DNA of 64,000 bases from Oscillospiraceae bacterium (GCA_017395085.1 JAFPWF010000019.1:1-64000), one strand, 5' to 3'. Shown: positions 51,878 through 61,506, counted from the first letter of the stretch. A program made the numbers and translations. The notes: generated by a model not told the origin, from the letters alone.

Positions 51878-54800
51878 ATGAAAAAATGGCTTAAAAACTT
51901 AAGCGGCGCTGTAATGGCCTCGTTGCTTGCTATAACACTCAGCGGAAAAGCATATGCAAATGAACAACAGGAACTCTCGGTTGACGCCCCAAATGAGATC
52001 GTTGAGCATTCGGGGTCAGAGTCTGTTTCAGCACATGCTCCGGAACCTGCATCGGATGCTGTATGTGAAGCTACGGTTCTAGAAGAAGCAGTTGTTTCAG
52101 TTGAAAAGGTCAGCGTAGTGATCGAGAGTCCTATAGACGCCGAAATCTCTACAGCAGAGGCTCCTGCTGACGAAACGGCTTTTGCTGTTACTGAAGCTCC
52201 CACAGCAATGATCGAGCCCCCAGAGATTGTTGATGTCCCGATAGCAGAGGCTCCAGTTGAAGAAAAAGCCTCTGTTGCTGCTGAGGTTCCCACCGCATTG
52301 ACCGAGGTTCCAGAGGTTGTTAATATCCCAAATGCAAAGCCTCCAGTTGAAATACAAGAAGCTCCATCAGCTGCATCAGAGATGATTTCGGATGAGGTAC
52401 CCTTAGAGGTTGAGATGCTTGCAATTGAAACGGCTGATGAGTCCCCTGCAGAATTGCCTTCCGCTGTGCTTGTGGATATGTCGACAGAGCAGAAGGCCCA
52501 GTCTGTCGAATCGGAAACATCGGCTGATTTGGAGGGCGCACAGTCCTTTGACGATGAACTGCTCAAGGAGAATGACGAACAACCCGTAGGGGAAGAAGCT
52601 GAATTGGATGTTTCCTTACCGGTACTCCAAAAACCAGCAGATATAAAAGAACTAGTACAGACAAAGGAAACGATCTCTATCGATGATGAGGCTGCCGTTT
52701 CTTTTGATCCCCTTTCCTCTCCGGTAGCCCTGAAGATGAAAACCTCGCTGAAAGAGAATGGCGAGGAACAGCCTGAGGAACAGCCAATGGAAATCGTTAA
52801 TGGGGAAAAAATGGCTAAGGAGCCCGTTAGAGGCGGAAGTAAAGATCCTGTTGAGAATGCTGCTCCGGGAAAAAATTCAATACGTCAAATGGATGATGGC
52901 AGTTATGTTCTGGTCAATTATTCTGGAACGGACAGCCTGATTGCTGACGGTGACATCACCGTACTTGCGGCAGGATTGAACCGAATCAGTTCAATCTCCG
53001 GGTCGGGATCGATAAAAATAGCCGGTACAGGCATCCTGCTCGTGGATAATCTCCAAGGGAATCTGAATCTGCTGACCTTTACCGACATTTATAAAGAAGG
53101 CAGTGTAGCAGTGTTTGTAAAGCAAAAAGATGGTACATATCTTCTGAAAAACGGTTCCGTACCCGGTATTCTGGACGAGCAGTATGAGGTAAAAGACGCC
53201 ACGTTGGTCATGCCGGAGAATACAAGTATTCTTCTCTGTGGCACCGGCGCAGTGCCGAAGCGCGATGGAGGCGACATTCTCTACTATCATGGAAATGATG
53301 TCGAAGGCACGAAAGTCAAAGGAATTGAAGTAGTTATTCCAGATGCGATAGAATCTGCCGGGAAACTGACGATTGCCCAGCAGGCGGCACTGATCGTCAA
53401 AAAAGGTGCTTCAATTATCCTGGAGAATCTGAAAAGTCTTGGCGGGACAGACTCCCATGATGGAACACGTCATCCGGAACTTGTGGTGGATGGCGGCACG
53501 CTGACAGTGAATGGAACAGTCGGCAACGGCGGAGGAGATGTGACACTCAGCAGTGAGAACCAGGCCCTGTTCGGAGAAGGAAACATATCGGTCTGTGAGA
53601 TCACAGCATACAACCCTGCTGCAATAAATGGCTCGCAAGTGAAACTTTCCACTCCTGAACTCACGCTGTTTGGCAGCGGAACTGTTGAGAATCTTAACAT
53701 TCATAACACTGCAGTTTATCCAAAAAGCAAAGACCTCACGATTTCCGGGCTTGTCTGCTCTGGCGACAGTATGGTGGTTCTCCCCGGTGGATCCAGCTTG
53801 AATATCGGCAAAGTGGAAGGTACACTTTCTCTGAAGGCTGATGGCGCAGGAGATTTTACGGTTACCGGTGATATGGCAGGCAGCGGAACGATCAACTTTG
53901 AATCGGGTATCTATGCACTCCAGGAAGGAACAAAACTGAATAATGTGATAGTTTCCAATGATTCGATGGGCACGCTTTTCGATTACGCGGGAGAGCTGAA
54001 CAAGTCCTTTGTGCCACTTCATATCGGGCCAACGGAAGTGAAGACGCCAGGCCAAAATAGCGGCGTAGTACCTGTCGCAGCGGCAGCGTTGTCTTATGAT
54101 GAGGATTCTTTAAGAGAATATACGGTGTTTGCTGAGAAAAGCATTACGGCGGTGAAAGCGGATGATGGCAGTTGGGTCCTGAAGCAGGAGGACATACAGT
54201 CACTCATAGATGAATATCGGAATACGAACAATTGCGACTGGGGTGTGGATGTTCAAATACTTCACTTAAATCAGAATGTTCTTAACGTAAGCACTTATTC
54301 CATGGTTACTCCCGGTCAGAATTCTAGTAGTTCAATAACGATTCCTGCCGAAGACGTTTGCCTGATCCGTATTCTCTTTCTAAAGCAGGCCCAACGAGTA
54401 GCGCCTGACAGCCCGGGAACGCAGACCGGTACACTTTTTACCGGCAGCGGTATCCTCGGCGGTTCTGGGGCGGGTTCCGTGACGATCGGGAATTTGACCA
54501 TTATTCATAACTCAGAGCCAGAACCTGAACCGGAGCCTCAACCCGAACCGGAGCCTGAGCCCCAACCTGAACCTGAACCTGAACCGGAGCCTCAACCCGA
54601 ACCGGAGCCTGAGCCCCAACCTGAACCTGAACCTGAACCGGAGCCTGAGCCCCAACCTGAACCTGAACCGGAGCCTCAACCCGAACCTGAACCGGAACCC
54701 CTTGTAGCATACATTGAGGAAGCTCCGGAGGAAGTGCCTCTCGTTTGGGCGAAACTGGCGCCCACAGTGAACGCAGATAAAGCCACTTCTGCAGAGACGC

Positions 54801-55141
54801 AGTATGTCCTGCTTGCGCTCGAAGGGGAGAAGACGCTGGAGGATTTGGGCGGCAAGGCGACCGTCAGCATGGAGTATACTCCGCCTGAAGAATATTTTGG
54901 AAAGATGCTTTACGTAGTCTTCCGCAACAAAGACGGATCGCTGACCGCCATCCCGGCTACTTACTCCAAGGGTCTTCTGCACTTCATCACAGACCGCCTG
55001 GGGACATTTATGATTGTCGGCTTAGACTTTGACATCACGGATATCCCGGAGGGTGAGGATTTTCCGGTCGAATTCTACGAAGCTCTGGCCCGGCTGCCCG
55101 AGCTGAAGAAGCTCGTCTTTACGGAGGTCGGAGTAATCTGA
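51878..55141 (+). CDS. Large secreted surface-type protein, copy 2
   Basis: The 1087-aa protein has the same architecture as the upstream protein. A signal peptide ends KAYA (about residue 28). The acidic Ala/Pro/Glu/Val region (about 30-330) contains loose ~33-residue repeats around [19 protein letters not shown] beta-rich core has [14 protein letters not shown] and [14 protein letters not shown]. An EP-rich linker (about 880-942) and the ~145-residue C-terminal module follow. Core and C-terminal module align closely with copy 1, but the linker is EP rather than DP. ATG at 51878 follows GGGAGG by 6 bases. No wall anchor is visible. Confidence 0.82.
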   Translation: MKKWLKNLSGAVMASLLAITLSGKAYANEQQELSVDAPNEIVEHSGSESVSAHAPEPASDAVCEATVLEEAVVSVEKVSVVIESPIDAEISTAEAPADETAFAVTEAPTAMIEPPEIVDVPIAEAPVEEKASVAAEVPTALTEVPEVVNIPNAKPPVEIQEAPSAASEMISDEVPLEVEMLAIETADESPAELPSAVLVDMSTEQKAQSVESETSADLEGAQSFDDELLKENDEQPVGEEAELDVSLPVLQKPADIKELVQTKETISIDDEAAVSFDPLSSPVALKMKTSLKENGEEQPEEQPMEIVNGEKMAKEPVRGGSKDPVENAAPGKNSIRQMDDGSYVLVNYSGTDSLIADGDITVLAAGLNRISSISGSGSIKIAGTGILLVDNLQGNLNLLTFTDIYKEGSVAVFVKQKDGTYLLKNGSVPGILDEQYEVKDATLVMPENTSILLCGTGAVPKRDGGDILYYHGNDVEGTKVKGIEVVIPDAIESAGKLTIAQQAALIVKKGASIILENLKSLGGTDSHDGTRHPELVVDGGTLTVNGTVGNGGGDVTLSSENQALFGEGNISVCEITAYNPAAINGSQVKLSTPELTLFGSGTVENLNIHNTAVYPKSKDLTISGLVCSGDSMVVLPGGSSLNIGKVEGTLSLKADGAGDFTVTGDMAGSGTINFESGIYALQEGTKLNNVIVSNDSMGTLFDYAGELNKSFVPLHIGPTEVKTPGQNSGVVPVAAAALSYDEDSLREYTVFAEKSITAVKADDGSWVLKQEDIQSLIDEYRNTNNCDWGVDVQILHLNQNVLNVSTYSMVTPGQNSSSSITIPAEDVCLIRILFLKQAQRVAPDSPGTQTGTLFTGSGILGGSGAGSVTIGNLTIIHNSEPEPEPEPQPEPEPEPQPEPEPEPEPQPEPEPEPQPEPEPEPEPEPQPEPEPEPQPEPEPEPLVAYIEEAPEEVPLVWAKLAPTVNADKATSAETQYVLLALEGEKTLEDLGGKATVSMEYTPPEEYFGKMLYVVFRNKDGSLTAIPATYSKGLLHFITDRLGTFMIVGLDFDITDIPEGEDFPVEFYEALARLPELKKLVFTEVGVI
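54513..54699 (+). repeat. EP-rich direct repeats coding for the linker of copy 2
   Basis: Tandem units of GAACCTGAACCGGAGCCT-type DNA encode [10 protein letters not shown] blocks. Long exact sub-repeats make the tract prone to slippage. Confidence 0.9.
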
Positions 55142-55190
55142 AATACGGGAATCCCAATCCACGTTTTACCAGTATCGGTATAGTATAAAC

Positions 55191-55231
55191 AGCCCCGGAA
55201 GCGGTTGATACACTCAACTGCTTCCGGGGCT
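55191..55231. terminator. Bidirectional terminator between surface gene and gatB1
   Basis: AGCCCCGGAAGCGGTTGA (55191-55208) pairs with its near-perfect complement (55214-55231) over a 5-base loop between two convergent genes. Confidence 0.85.
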
Positions 55232-55253
55232 ACTTCATTACTGAGTAGTGGTT

Positions 55254-56705
55254 TTAGTGCTTCATGCTTTTTAGTTTTGCCAACAGGGTTTCATTTACAA
55301 CACCTGGATTATACTTTCCGCGTGTGCTTCGCATGACCTGGCCGACCAGGAAGCCGAGCACTTTTTCTTTCCCAACGAGATACTCCGCAACGGTGTCCGG
55401 GTGCTCCTTCAGCACCTGCTCAATGATGCCTGCGAGTTCTGAGGTGTCGGTGGAAACGGTCAGCTGCTGCTCCTGAATATAGCGTTCCACATCTTCCGGA
55501 CCGCATCCTTTGACCATCTGCTCAAGGATCTTCAGCCCGTCCTTCCGGTTGACATTTCCGCCTTCGACAAAAGCGATCAGTTTCGCTAGTTCCTCAGCGG
55601 AGAGATCAACGGCTTCATATTCTGTCTCCTCTTCCCGGAGAATTCTGGAAACGTGTTCGATCAGCCAGTTCGCCGCCGTCTTGGGCGCAGTGCCTTCCGC
55701 CACAAGCGCTTCATAGAAATCAGCTTCCTTTTTGGAGGAAGCAAGCATCGCCGCCTCGTCCTCCGGCAGTTCATACTGTTCCGTGAAGCGCCTGATTTTA
55801 GCGTTCATGAATTCCGGCATGGAGAGCATGGCCTGTTCAACGGTCTCCTCGGTGATGACGATGGGCGGGATATCCGGCTCGGGGAAGTACCGGTAATCCT
55901 GGGCATTTTCCTTGCTGCGCATTGCATAACTGGTACGTTTGTCGTCGTTCCAGTGCCGCGTTTCCTGCACGACACGTTTCCCGCTGTTCAGCAGGTCAAT
56001 TTGTCTGCTTGCCTCGCTCTCAATTGCCCGGACGATTGCGGCTATGGAGTTGATGTTCTTCATCTCGGTCCGGGTCCCGTATTCTTCCGACCCGGCTTTC
56101 CGTACCGAGAGGTTTACGTCTGCACGCATGGAACCGCTAAGCATCCTGTGGTCGACGATTCCGAGATAGGAAAAGAGCATCCGGATCTTCTCAAGATAGG
56201 CGGCAACCTCTTTGGAACTCCGGAAGTCTGGCTCGGAAACGATTTCCAAAAGCGGAACGCCGCAGCGGTTGTAATCAGGATAAGTCTCTTCATGGGCAGC
56301 GGAATGGACGAGCTTCCCGGCGTCTTCTTCCATGTGCATTTCACGGATCCGGATATACTTTTTGACTCCGTCCACCTCAATTTCCACGGTGCCGTCGTGC
56401 GCGATGGGCCTGTAAAGCTGAGAGATCTGATAAGCCTTCGGCAGGTCCGGGTAGAAGTAGTTTTTGCGGTCAAATTTCGTTTCTCTCTCGATTTCACAGT
56501 TCAGGGCGATACCCGCTTTGATGGCAAAGTCCAGCACCTGCCCGTTCAGCACGGGCAGCGTACCCGGCATCCCCATGCACACCGGACAGCAGTGTGTGTT
56601 GGGGGCGTCGGTATACGCGGTTGAACACCCACAGAAGATTTTTGATTTCGTAGCCAGTTCCACATGAACTTCCAGTCCGATGACTGTTTCCCACTTTTTG
56701 TTCAT
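55254..56705 (-). CDS. gatB: Asp/Glu-tRNA amidotransferase subunit B, set 1
   Basis: The 483-aa protein has the kinase/transamidase core. Visible are GLEVHVELATKSKIFC, four zinc Cys (CGCS and CCPVC), HMEEDAGK, and DYRYFPEPDIPP. The C-terminal helical and YqeY-like tRNA-binding domains run from about residue 300. GatB phosphorylates the Asp or Glu on the mischarged tRNA and transfers ammonia to it. It is the third gene of gatCAB set 1 and overlaps gatA by ATGA. Confidence 0.96.
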   Translation of the reverse strand: MNKKWETVIGLEVHVELATKSKIFCGCSTAYTDAPNTHCCPVCMGMPGTLPVLNGQVLDFAIKAGIALNCEIERETKFDRKNYFYPDLPKAYQISQLYRPIAHDGTVEIEVDGVKKYIRIREMHMEEDAGKLVHSAAHEETYPDYNRCGVPLLEIVSEPDFRSSKEVAAYLEKIRMLFSYLGIVDHRMLSGSMRADVNLSVRKAGSEEYGTRTEMKNINSIAAIVRAIESEASRQIDLLNSGKRVVQETRHWNDDKRTSYAMRSKENAQDYRYFPEPDIPPIVITEETVEQAMLSMPEFMNAKIRRFTEQYELPEDEAAMLASSKKEADFYEALVAEGTAPKTAANWLIEHVSRILREEETEYEAVDLSAEELAKLIAFVEGGNVNRKDGLKILEQMVKGCGPEDVERYIQEQQLTVSTDTSELAGIIEQVLKEHPDTVAEYLVGKEKVLGFLVGQVMRSTRGKYNPGVVNETLLAKLKSMKH

Positions 56706-58180
56706 TTTGCTCCTCCCGGCTTCCTCATGTGGTAATCCGTCGCCAGCTGGAACGCATGGCCCATGTTCAGGACGGTCCTGTCGTTTCCGGCTGCGCCGAT
56801 GAGCTGCGCGCCGACCGGCATCCCGTTCCGGTCAAACCCGCAGGGAACTGAGAGCCCTGGCAGCCCGGCCAGATTCACGGAGACTGTAAAGATATCTGAC
56901 AAATACATCTTCATTGGATCATCCAGCGAACTGCCGAGTTTCGGCGCTGTCATCGGGGCGGTCGGGCAGATGATGACATCGCATTCCCGAAAGGCAGCGT
57001 CAAATCCGTCCATGATCATCTGCTTCATCTTCAGCGCTTTGTTGTAATAAGCGTCGTAGTAACCGGATGACAGCACAAAAGTTCCCAGCAGGATTCTTTT
57101 CCGCACCTCTGCACCGAAGCCTTCGCTTCTCGAGTTGACGATCAAATCATCGATATTGTCACAGTCTTCGGACCGGAACCCGTACTTGATGCCGTCAAAG
57201 CGCGACAGGTTGGACGAGGCCTCGGCCGTGGCAATGATGTAATAAGTCGGAACGGCGTAGCGGATAAACGGCAGGGAAATCGGCTTGATTTTTGCGCCCA
57301 GCTTTTCGTATTCCCGGATTGCATTTTCCACGTTTTCCAACACGTCGGGGTCGACTGCGGAATCGAAGCACTCCCCGGGAATGCCGATGACTTTTTCTTT
57401 GACGTCCCCCGTCATGGAAGCGTAAAAGGACGGACCGGATCCCTGGGGGAGAGAGGTTGAATCCATTGGGTCTATTCCGGATATGACGTCCATGATGGCG
57501 GCGCAGTCCAAAACATCCTTTGCAATCGGCCCGATCTGGTCAAGGGAGGACGCGTAAGCGATCAGCCCATATCGGGATACGCTGCCGTACGTCGGTTTGA
57601 ACCCGGTAACGCCGCAGTAGGAGGCCGGCTGACGGATGCTCCCGCCGGTATCGGAACCAAGGGCACAGATTGCTTCACCTGAGGCAACGGCGGCAGCCGC
57701 ACCGCCCGAGGAGCCGCCGGGAACATGCTCCGTATTCCACGGGTTTTTTACGGGACCGTAGCAGGATGTTTCCGATGTGGATCCCATGGCAAATTCGTCC
57801 ATGTTCAGTTTTCCGGCAATGACCATGCCGGCTGCGCGTGCCTTATTGATAACAGTTGCGTCAAAAGGCGGCCGGAAGCCGGTCAAGATTTTTGAGGCGC
57901 AGGTAGTAAGTTCGCCACGGGTGCAGATGTTGTCCTTTACCGCGATAGGGACTCCAGCCAGGACGGAACCGGATTTTCCCCGGTCGATTCGATCCTGAAC
58001 CTGTTGGGCGTTGTGCCGCATCCTGTCGATCTCAAAAGAGGTATAGGCATGGATGCTTTCATCTATTGACAGATAATTGCCGTATACAGCCTCCACTGCT
58101 TCCGTTGCCGACAGTTCTCCGCCCCGGATGCGCTTTCCGAGCTCGACTGCAGTCATTTCAGTGATTTGCATTTTCCTCAC
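56702..58180 (-). CDS. gatA: Asp/Glu-tRNA amidotransferase subunit A, set 1 (active-type amidase)
   Basis: The 492-aa amidase-signature protein has the catalytic triad complete: Lys in VKDNI (residue 82), cis-Ser in PGGSSGG (158) and nucleophile Ser in GGSIRQPAS (181). It releases ammonia from glutamine and passes it to GatB. GTG at 58180 overlaps the gatC stop; an ATG nine bases further in would give Lys79-type numbering and may be the true start. Confidence 0.96.
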   Translation of the reverse strand: MRKMQITEMTAVELGKRIRGGELSATEAVEAVYGNYLSIDESIHAYTSFEIDRMRHNAQQVQDRIDRGKSGSVLAGVPIAVKDNICTRGELTTCASKILTGFRPPFDATVINKARAAGMVIAGKLNMDEFAMGSTSETSCYGPVKNPWNTEHVPGGSSGGAAAAVASGEAICALGSDTGGSIRQPASYCGVTGFKPTYGSVSRYGLIAYASSLDQIGPIAKDVLDCAAIMDVISGIDPMDSTSLPQGSGPSFYASMTGDVKEKVIGIPGECFDSAVDPDVLENVENAIREYEKLGAKIKPISLPFIRYAVPTYYIIATAEASSNLSRFDGIKYGFRSEDCDNIDDLIVNSRSEGFGAEVRKRILLGTFVLSSGYYDAYYNKALKMKQMIMDGFDAAFRECDVIICPTAPMTAPKLGSSLDDPMKMYLSDIFTVSVNLAGLPGLSVPCGFDRNGMPVGAQLIGAAGNDRTVLNMGHAFQLATDYHMRKPGGAK

Positions 58181-58461
58181 CTCACAACCCTGGGAACAAC
58201 CGGAGTCTCATCCGTGTGCTCGGGGGCGTTGGAGAGCAACTCCGAACGGTCCATGGAATCCAGAACACGGTCTTCCCGGATCACATTTGTCAGGCCTCCG
58301 ATCCGCGAGACTACCGTATCCGTGTCAATGGTCGCATTGATCTCATCCATATAATCCAGGATAGTACTCAATTCACCGCAGATGGCGTCAATCTCATTTT
58401 CGGCGATTCGCAGCCGGGAAAGATCCGCCACATACTCTGCTGTTTTCCTGTCAATAACCAT
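58177..58461 (-). CDS. gatC: Asp/Glu-tRNA amidotransferase subunit C, set 1
   Basis: The 94-aa protein has the GatC pattern: an N-terminal helix (YVADLSRLRIAENEID), then TNVIREDRV and the C-terminal LLSNAPEH...VVPRVV. GatC braces the GatA-GatB interface. GGAGGG lies 4 bases before ATG. It is the first gene behind the Asn-type T-box. Confidence 0.94.
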   Translation of the reverse strand: MVIDRKTAEYVADLSRLRIAENEIDAICGELSTILDYMDEINATIDTDTVVSRIGGLTNVIREDRVLDSMDRSELLSNAPEHTDETPVVPRVVR

Positions 58462-58485
58462 AGTTCCCTCCGATCATAGCATACA

Positions 58486-58745
58486 AAGAAGCGGCCTTTC
58501 GTCCACACTTTGGGACGAAAGGCCGCTTTCGTGGTACCACCCAAATTCGATCATGTACTGCCATGATCCTCATTGACCGAACTGTCGTAACGGAACACGG
58601 ATGGTTCTAGTCACAGCTGCGGCGGGCAGCTGCTTTCTTCCATCGACTCCGGGATGTTTTTCACTCGGTTTCTGTACCGCAATCCCAGCTGCTGCGGCTC
58701 TCTGGAACGTTCCGCCGGGTTACTCTTCCCATCTGCGTCTTATTC
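58486..58745 (-). ncRNA. T-box leader of gatC1A1B1 with Asn specifier
   Basis: Read on the minus strand: stem I with the AGAGTA bulge (58721-58726), distal AGAGAG motif, and specifier-loop GAAA-AAC-A (AAC at 58657-58659) closed by TCCC pairing with GGGA. The T-box GGGTGGTACCACG (around 58529-58542) and a strong terminator (58491-58526) follow. AAC codes Asn, so uncharged tRNA-Asn should relieve termination. The variable base in TGGT predicts a discriminator A73. Confidence 0.9.
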
Positions 58746-58770
58746 AAATACAAGGTGAAATCCTGATTCC

Positions 58771-58799
58771 ATTAAACACAATCCGATATGCGCTGTCAA
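58771..58799 (-). promoter_or_regulatory. Promoter of the gatC1A1B1 T-box leader
   Basis: On the minus strand TTGACA (58794-58799) and TTTAAT (58771-58776) are 17 bases apart. The gatB2 stop is 68 bases upstream, with no clear terminator between them. Confidence 0.75.
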
Positions 58800-58867
58800 G
58801 AGCTCAAGGGACTGTCATACGGAAACGATATGGTAATCTATACCGGAATGATTTGAAAACAGGGATC

Positions 58868-60304
58868 TCAGCCTTTCCGCTTTTGAAGTTCCTCTTCCAG
58901 AAGCGCTTTGATCGCGGCCGGATCTCCGGTGCCGCGCAGCTCGCGCATACAGTTGCCGAAGAGGGCCTGAGCTGCTTTTTCCTTGCCGGAAAGGTAGTCG
59001 TTTACGGCTTTCTGGTTTGCTTCCATCACCCGAAGCACAACTGCCAGCAGCACATCCCGGTCTCCCTGGGAATCCAGCTGGTGCTCTGCGCAATAGGCGT
59101 CAGGGTCTACGTCCGAATCCAGAACTGCCGCGAGCACACGTTTGCCGGCGGCACGGTTGATGGCGTTGGTCTCTACCAGCTCGATGATCCGGATGAGTTT
59201 GTCGGTATCGATATCCAGATCTCCCGCCTGCAGGCCTTTCTTTCGCAGGAGGCCACCGCACTCTGTCAGGATCCATGTTGCCGCTGTTTTCGGTGCGATC
59301 CCGGATGCAATCAAGTCATCCAGAATGTCACAGAGGTTGCGCTCGGCAGTCAGGGCTTCGATTTCCTTTTCGGAAAGCCCCAAATCTCTGTACTCGGCCT
59401 TCTTTTCATCCGGCGTAACGGACATAGTGGATCTGACACGCTGGATCCAGTCATCGTCAATGATGATGGGCATCAGGTTCGGATCGGGGAAGTAACGGTA
59501 GTCTTCAGCGGTTTCCTTGTTGCGCATGGCAAAGGTTCTGCCCTTGGTGTCGTCCCAGCGGCGGGTTTCCTGAACCAGCACCTCGGTCTGGCGTTCCAGT
59601 GCGTCGGTATGCCGCGCGATCTCATACTTGATTGCACGCTCAATGGAAGCAAGGGAACTCATGTTCTTGATTTCCGTACGCACGCCGAGTTTTTCCGAGC
59701 CTTCCGGACGGAGTGAAATATTGACATCACAGCGCATGGCGCCGTCCTCGCACTCTGAGATCTTTGCAAAGCGGAACATTGATTTCAGCTTTTCCAGATA
59801 GGTGAGTACTTCCTCCACACTGCGGAAATCGGGCTTGCTGACGATTTCAATCAGCGGAACACTGGTGCGGTTGAAATCGATCATCGTGGTGTCGGTCCAG
59901 TCGTCGTGAACCAGCTTGCCTGCGTCTTCCTCCATGTGGATCTGCTTGATACCGATGGTCCGCTTCCCGGCGCGGGTTTCCAACTCTACCGAGCCTTCCA
60001 CGCAGATAGGATGGAACCACTGCGTAATCTGGTAGGAACAGGGAAGATCGGGATAAAAATAATTTTTCTTATCGAAGGTGATATAGCGGTTAATCCTGCA
60101 GTTGAGCAGAGTGCCGGCCATGATGGCCAGTTCAACCACTCGTTTGTTCATAACCGGAAGCATACCCGGCATCCCGCAGCATGCAGGGCAGACACAGTCG
60201 TTCGGCGTTTTGCGTGCGGCGTGTCCGCCGCAGGAACAGAAAATCTTGGATTCGGTTGCGAGTTCCACATGGGTCTCGAGACCGATGACGACTTCGTATT
60301 TCAT
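58868..60304 (-). CDS. gatB: Amidotransferase subunit B, set 2 (in the aspS operon)
   Basis: The 478-aa protein is a complete GatB: GLETHVELATESKIFC, zinc Cys in CSCGG and CVCPACC, HMEEDAGK, and DYRYFPDPNLMP. It carries the helical and YqeY-like C-terminal domains. EIVSKPD replaces the usual EIVSEPD. Its kinase/transamidase centre looks functional, although its GatA partner does not. It overlaps gatA2 by ATGA and ends the aspS-gatC2-gatA2-gatB2 operon. Confidence 0.94.
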   Translation of the reverse strand: MKYEVVIGLETHVELATESKIFCSCGGHAARKTPNDCVCPACCGMPGMLPVMNKRVVELAIMAGTLLNCRINRYITFDKKNYFYPDLPCSYQITQWFHPICVEGSVELETRAGKRTIGIKQIHMEEDAGKLVHDDWTDTTMIDFNRTSVPLIEIVSKPDFRSVEEVLTYLEKLKSMFRFAKISECEDGAMRCDVNISLRPEGSEKLGVRTEIKNMSSLASIERAIKYEIARHTDALERQTEVLVQETRRWDDTKGRTFAMRNKETAEDYRYFPDPNLMPIIIDDDWIQRVRSTMSVTPDEKKAEYRDLGLSEKEIEALTAERNLCDILDDLIASGIAPKTAATWILTECGGLLRKKGLQAGDLDIDTDKLIRIIELVETNAINRAAGKRVLAAVLDSDVDPDAYCAEHQLDSQGDRDVLLAVVLRVMEANQKAVNDYLSGKEKAAQALFGNCMRELRGTGDPAAIKALLEEELQKRKG

Positions 60305-61500
60305 CTTGCCGAACCCTCCTTCACTGCGCGGGCTGCGCTCAGCAGCGTGTTTTCCTGAAGGCTTGCAGCCATGAACTGAATGCCATTCACCACAATGGCC
60401 GGAATTCCGATCAGGTTGGGGATCGCGGAGAAAACGCCTTCTTCCGCAACCCGGTCAAACGCCTCGGCAATGGGGTATTCATGATAGTCCCTGCCCGAAC
60501 AGGGCGGTGTCAGGATCAGGTTGTAATCTTTCAGCAGCTTCGCAGTCTCCTCCGCCACGATTCTGCGTACCCGCAGGGAGCGGTCGTAGCAGTTCAGATA
60601 ACGGTCTCTCGACAGCACATCCGATCCGTAGAGGATAACGGCCTTGGTCAGCAGGTTCATCCCTTCGGTCCGGGAGTTAATGTACAGCTCGTCGATGTTG
60701 GAGTAGGAGGCTGCGCGGTGGCCGAACTTCACTCCGTCGTAACGGGAAATATTGTTGCATGTTTCGGCAGACATCAGGATCTGCCAGGCGGTTGCGGCCT
60801 GAGATACCAGCGGGAAGGAAACCGTATCCACTGCGGCGCCAGCTGCTTTCAGTTCCTGCACCGCTTGTTCGGCCAGATCCCGCATCTCCTCCGAAGCCGC
60901 ATCCAGCAGTTCCCGGATCACGCAGACGTGGAGGCCCTTGATTTCTCCGGCGTCGGAATAATCGTAATGCTCGGCCGGCAAACTGGTGCCGTCCTTTTCG
61001 TCATGTCCGGAAATGGCAGAGAGCAGTTTTGCTGCCGTTGCCGTGTCTCTCGCAGTAACGCCGACCTGCTCGCCGGAGCAGGCGCAGGGGATAATCCCGT
61101 AACGGGAAACAGTACCATAGGTGGGCTTGATGAAGACCACGCCGGAAACTGCCGCGGCACGTCTGGGCGTCCCGTTCAGATCTACGTTCAGTGCGCCCTC
61201 CACAGATCCGTCTGCAACCAGCGAGGCTGCCGCGCCGACAAGCCGCGTTCCCTCAAGCGTAGGGCCTTGATAAGAGAATTCACCCAGCAGGTCAAGCCCG
61301 AACTCGCCCACGGCGCTGATTCCGGCGACAGGATAACCCGCCTTCTCAAGCCGCTCCACAGCTTCTGCGCTGAACAGAGGCTCAAATCCTTCCAGAATTC
61401 TGGAACCGGCAGTAGTCGGGGCCCCTTTTACGAACAGAAGATCGTCAACTGCGATAACTCCGTCCGGCCGGACGGTATGAATCATTCTCATGGCATCCAC
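60301..61500 (-). CDS. GatA-like pseudo-amidase, set 2
   Basis: The 399-aa protein aligns along its length with GatA but lacks the first ~65 residues. All three catalytic positions are changed: Lys (VKDN) is Asp19 in VDDL, cis-Ser (GGSSGG) is Leu87 in TRLVGA, and nucleophile Ser (GGSIRQP) is Thr111 in NGTPRRA. Landmarks such as IKPTYGTVSRYG and YDGVKFGHRAASYSNIDELYINSRTEG are kept, so the fold and GatB/GatC contacts may persist. The frame is intact and the gene is tightly packed, so it is a maintained protein, not decay. I infer a structural or regulatory subunit. ATG at 61491 is an alternative start. Confidence 0.85.
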   Translation of the reverse strand: MDAMRMIHTVRPDGVIAVDDLLFVKGAPTTAGSRILEGFEPLFSAEAVERLEKAGYPVAGISAVGEFGLDLLGEFSYQGPTLEGTRLVGAAASLVADGSVEGALNVDLNGTPRRAAAVSGVVFIKPTYGTVSRYGIIPCACSGEQVGVTARDTATAAKLLSAISGHDEKDGTSLPAEHYDYSDAGEIKGLHVCVIRELLDAASEEMRDLAEQAVQELKAAGAAVDTVSFPLVSQAATAWQILMSAETCNNISRYDGVKFGHRAASYSNIDELYINSRTEGMNLLTKAVILYGSDVLSRDRYLNCYDRSLRVRRIVAEETAKLLKDYNLILTPPCSGRDYHEYPIAEAFDRVAEEGVFSAIPNLIGIPAIVVNGIQFMAASLQENTLLSAARAVKEGSAR

Positions 61501-61506
61501 ACTCCC

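Noticed and set aside
60301..61500. Calling gatA2 a pseudogene
   Set aside because: The frame is intact, family landmarks outside the active site are kept, and it is tightly packed between gatC2 and gatB2. Changed residues are limited to catalysis plus a clean N-terminal shortening.
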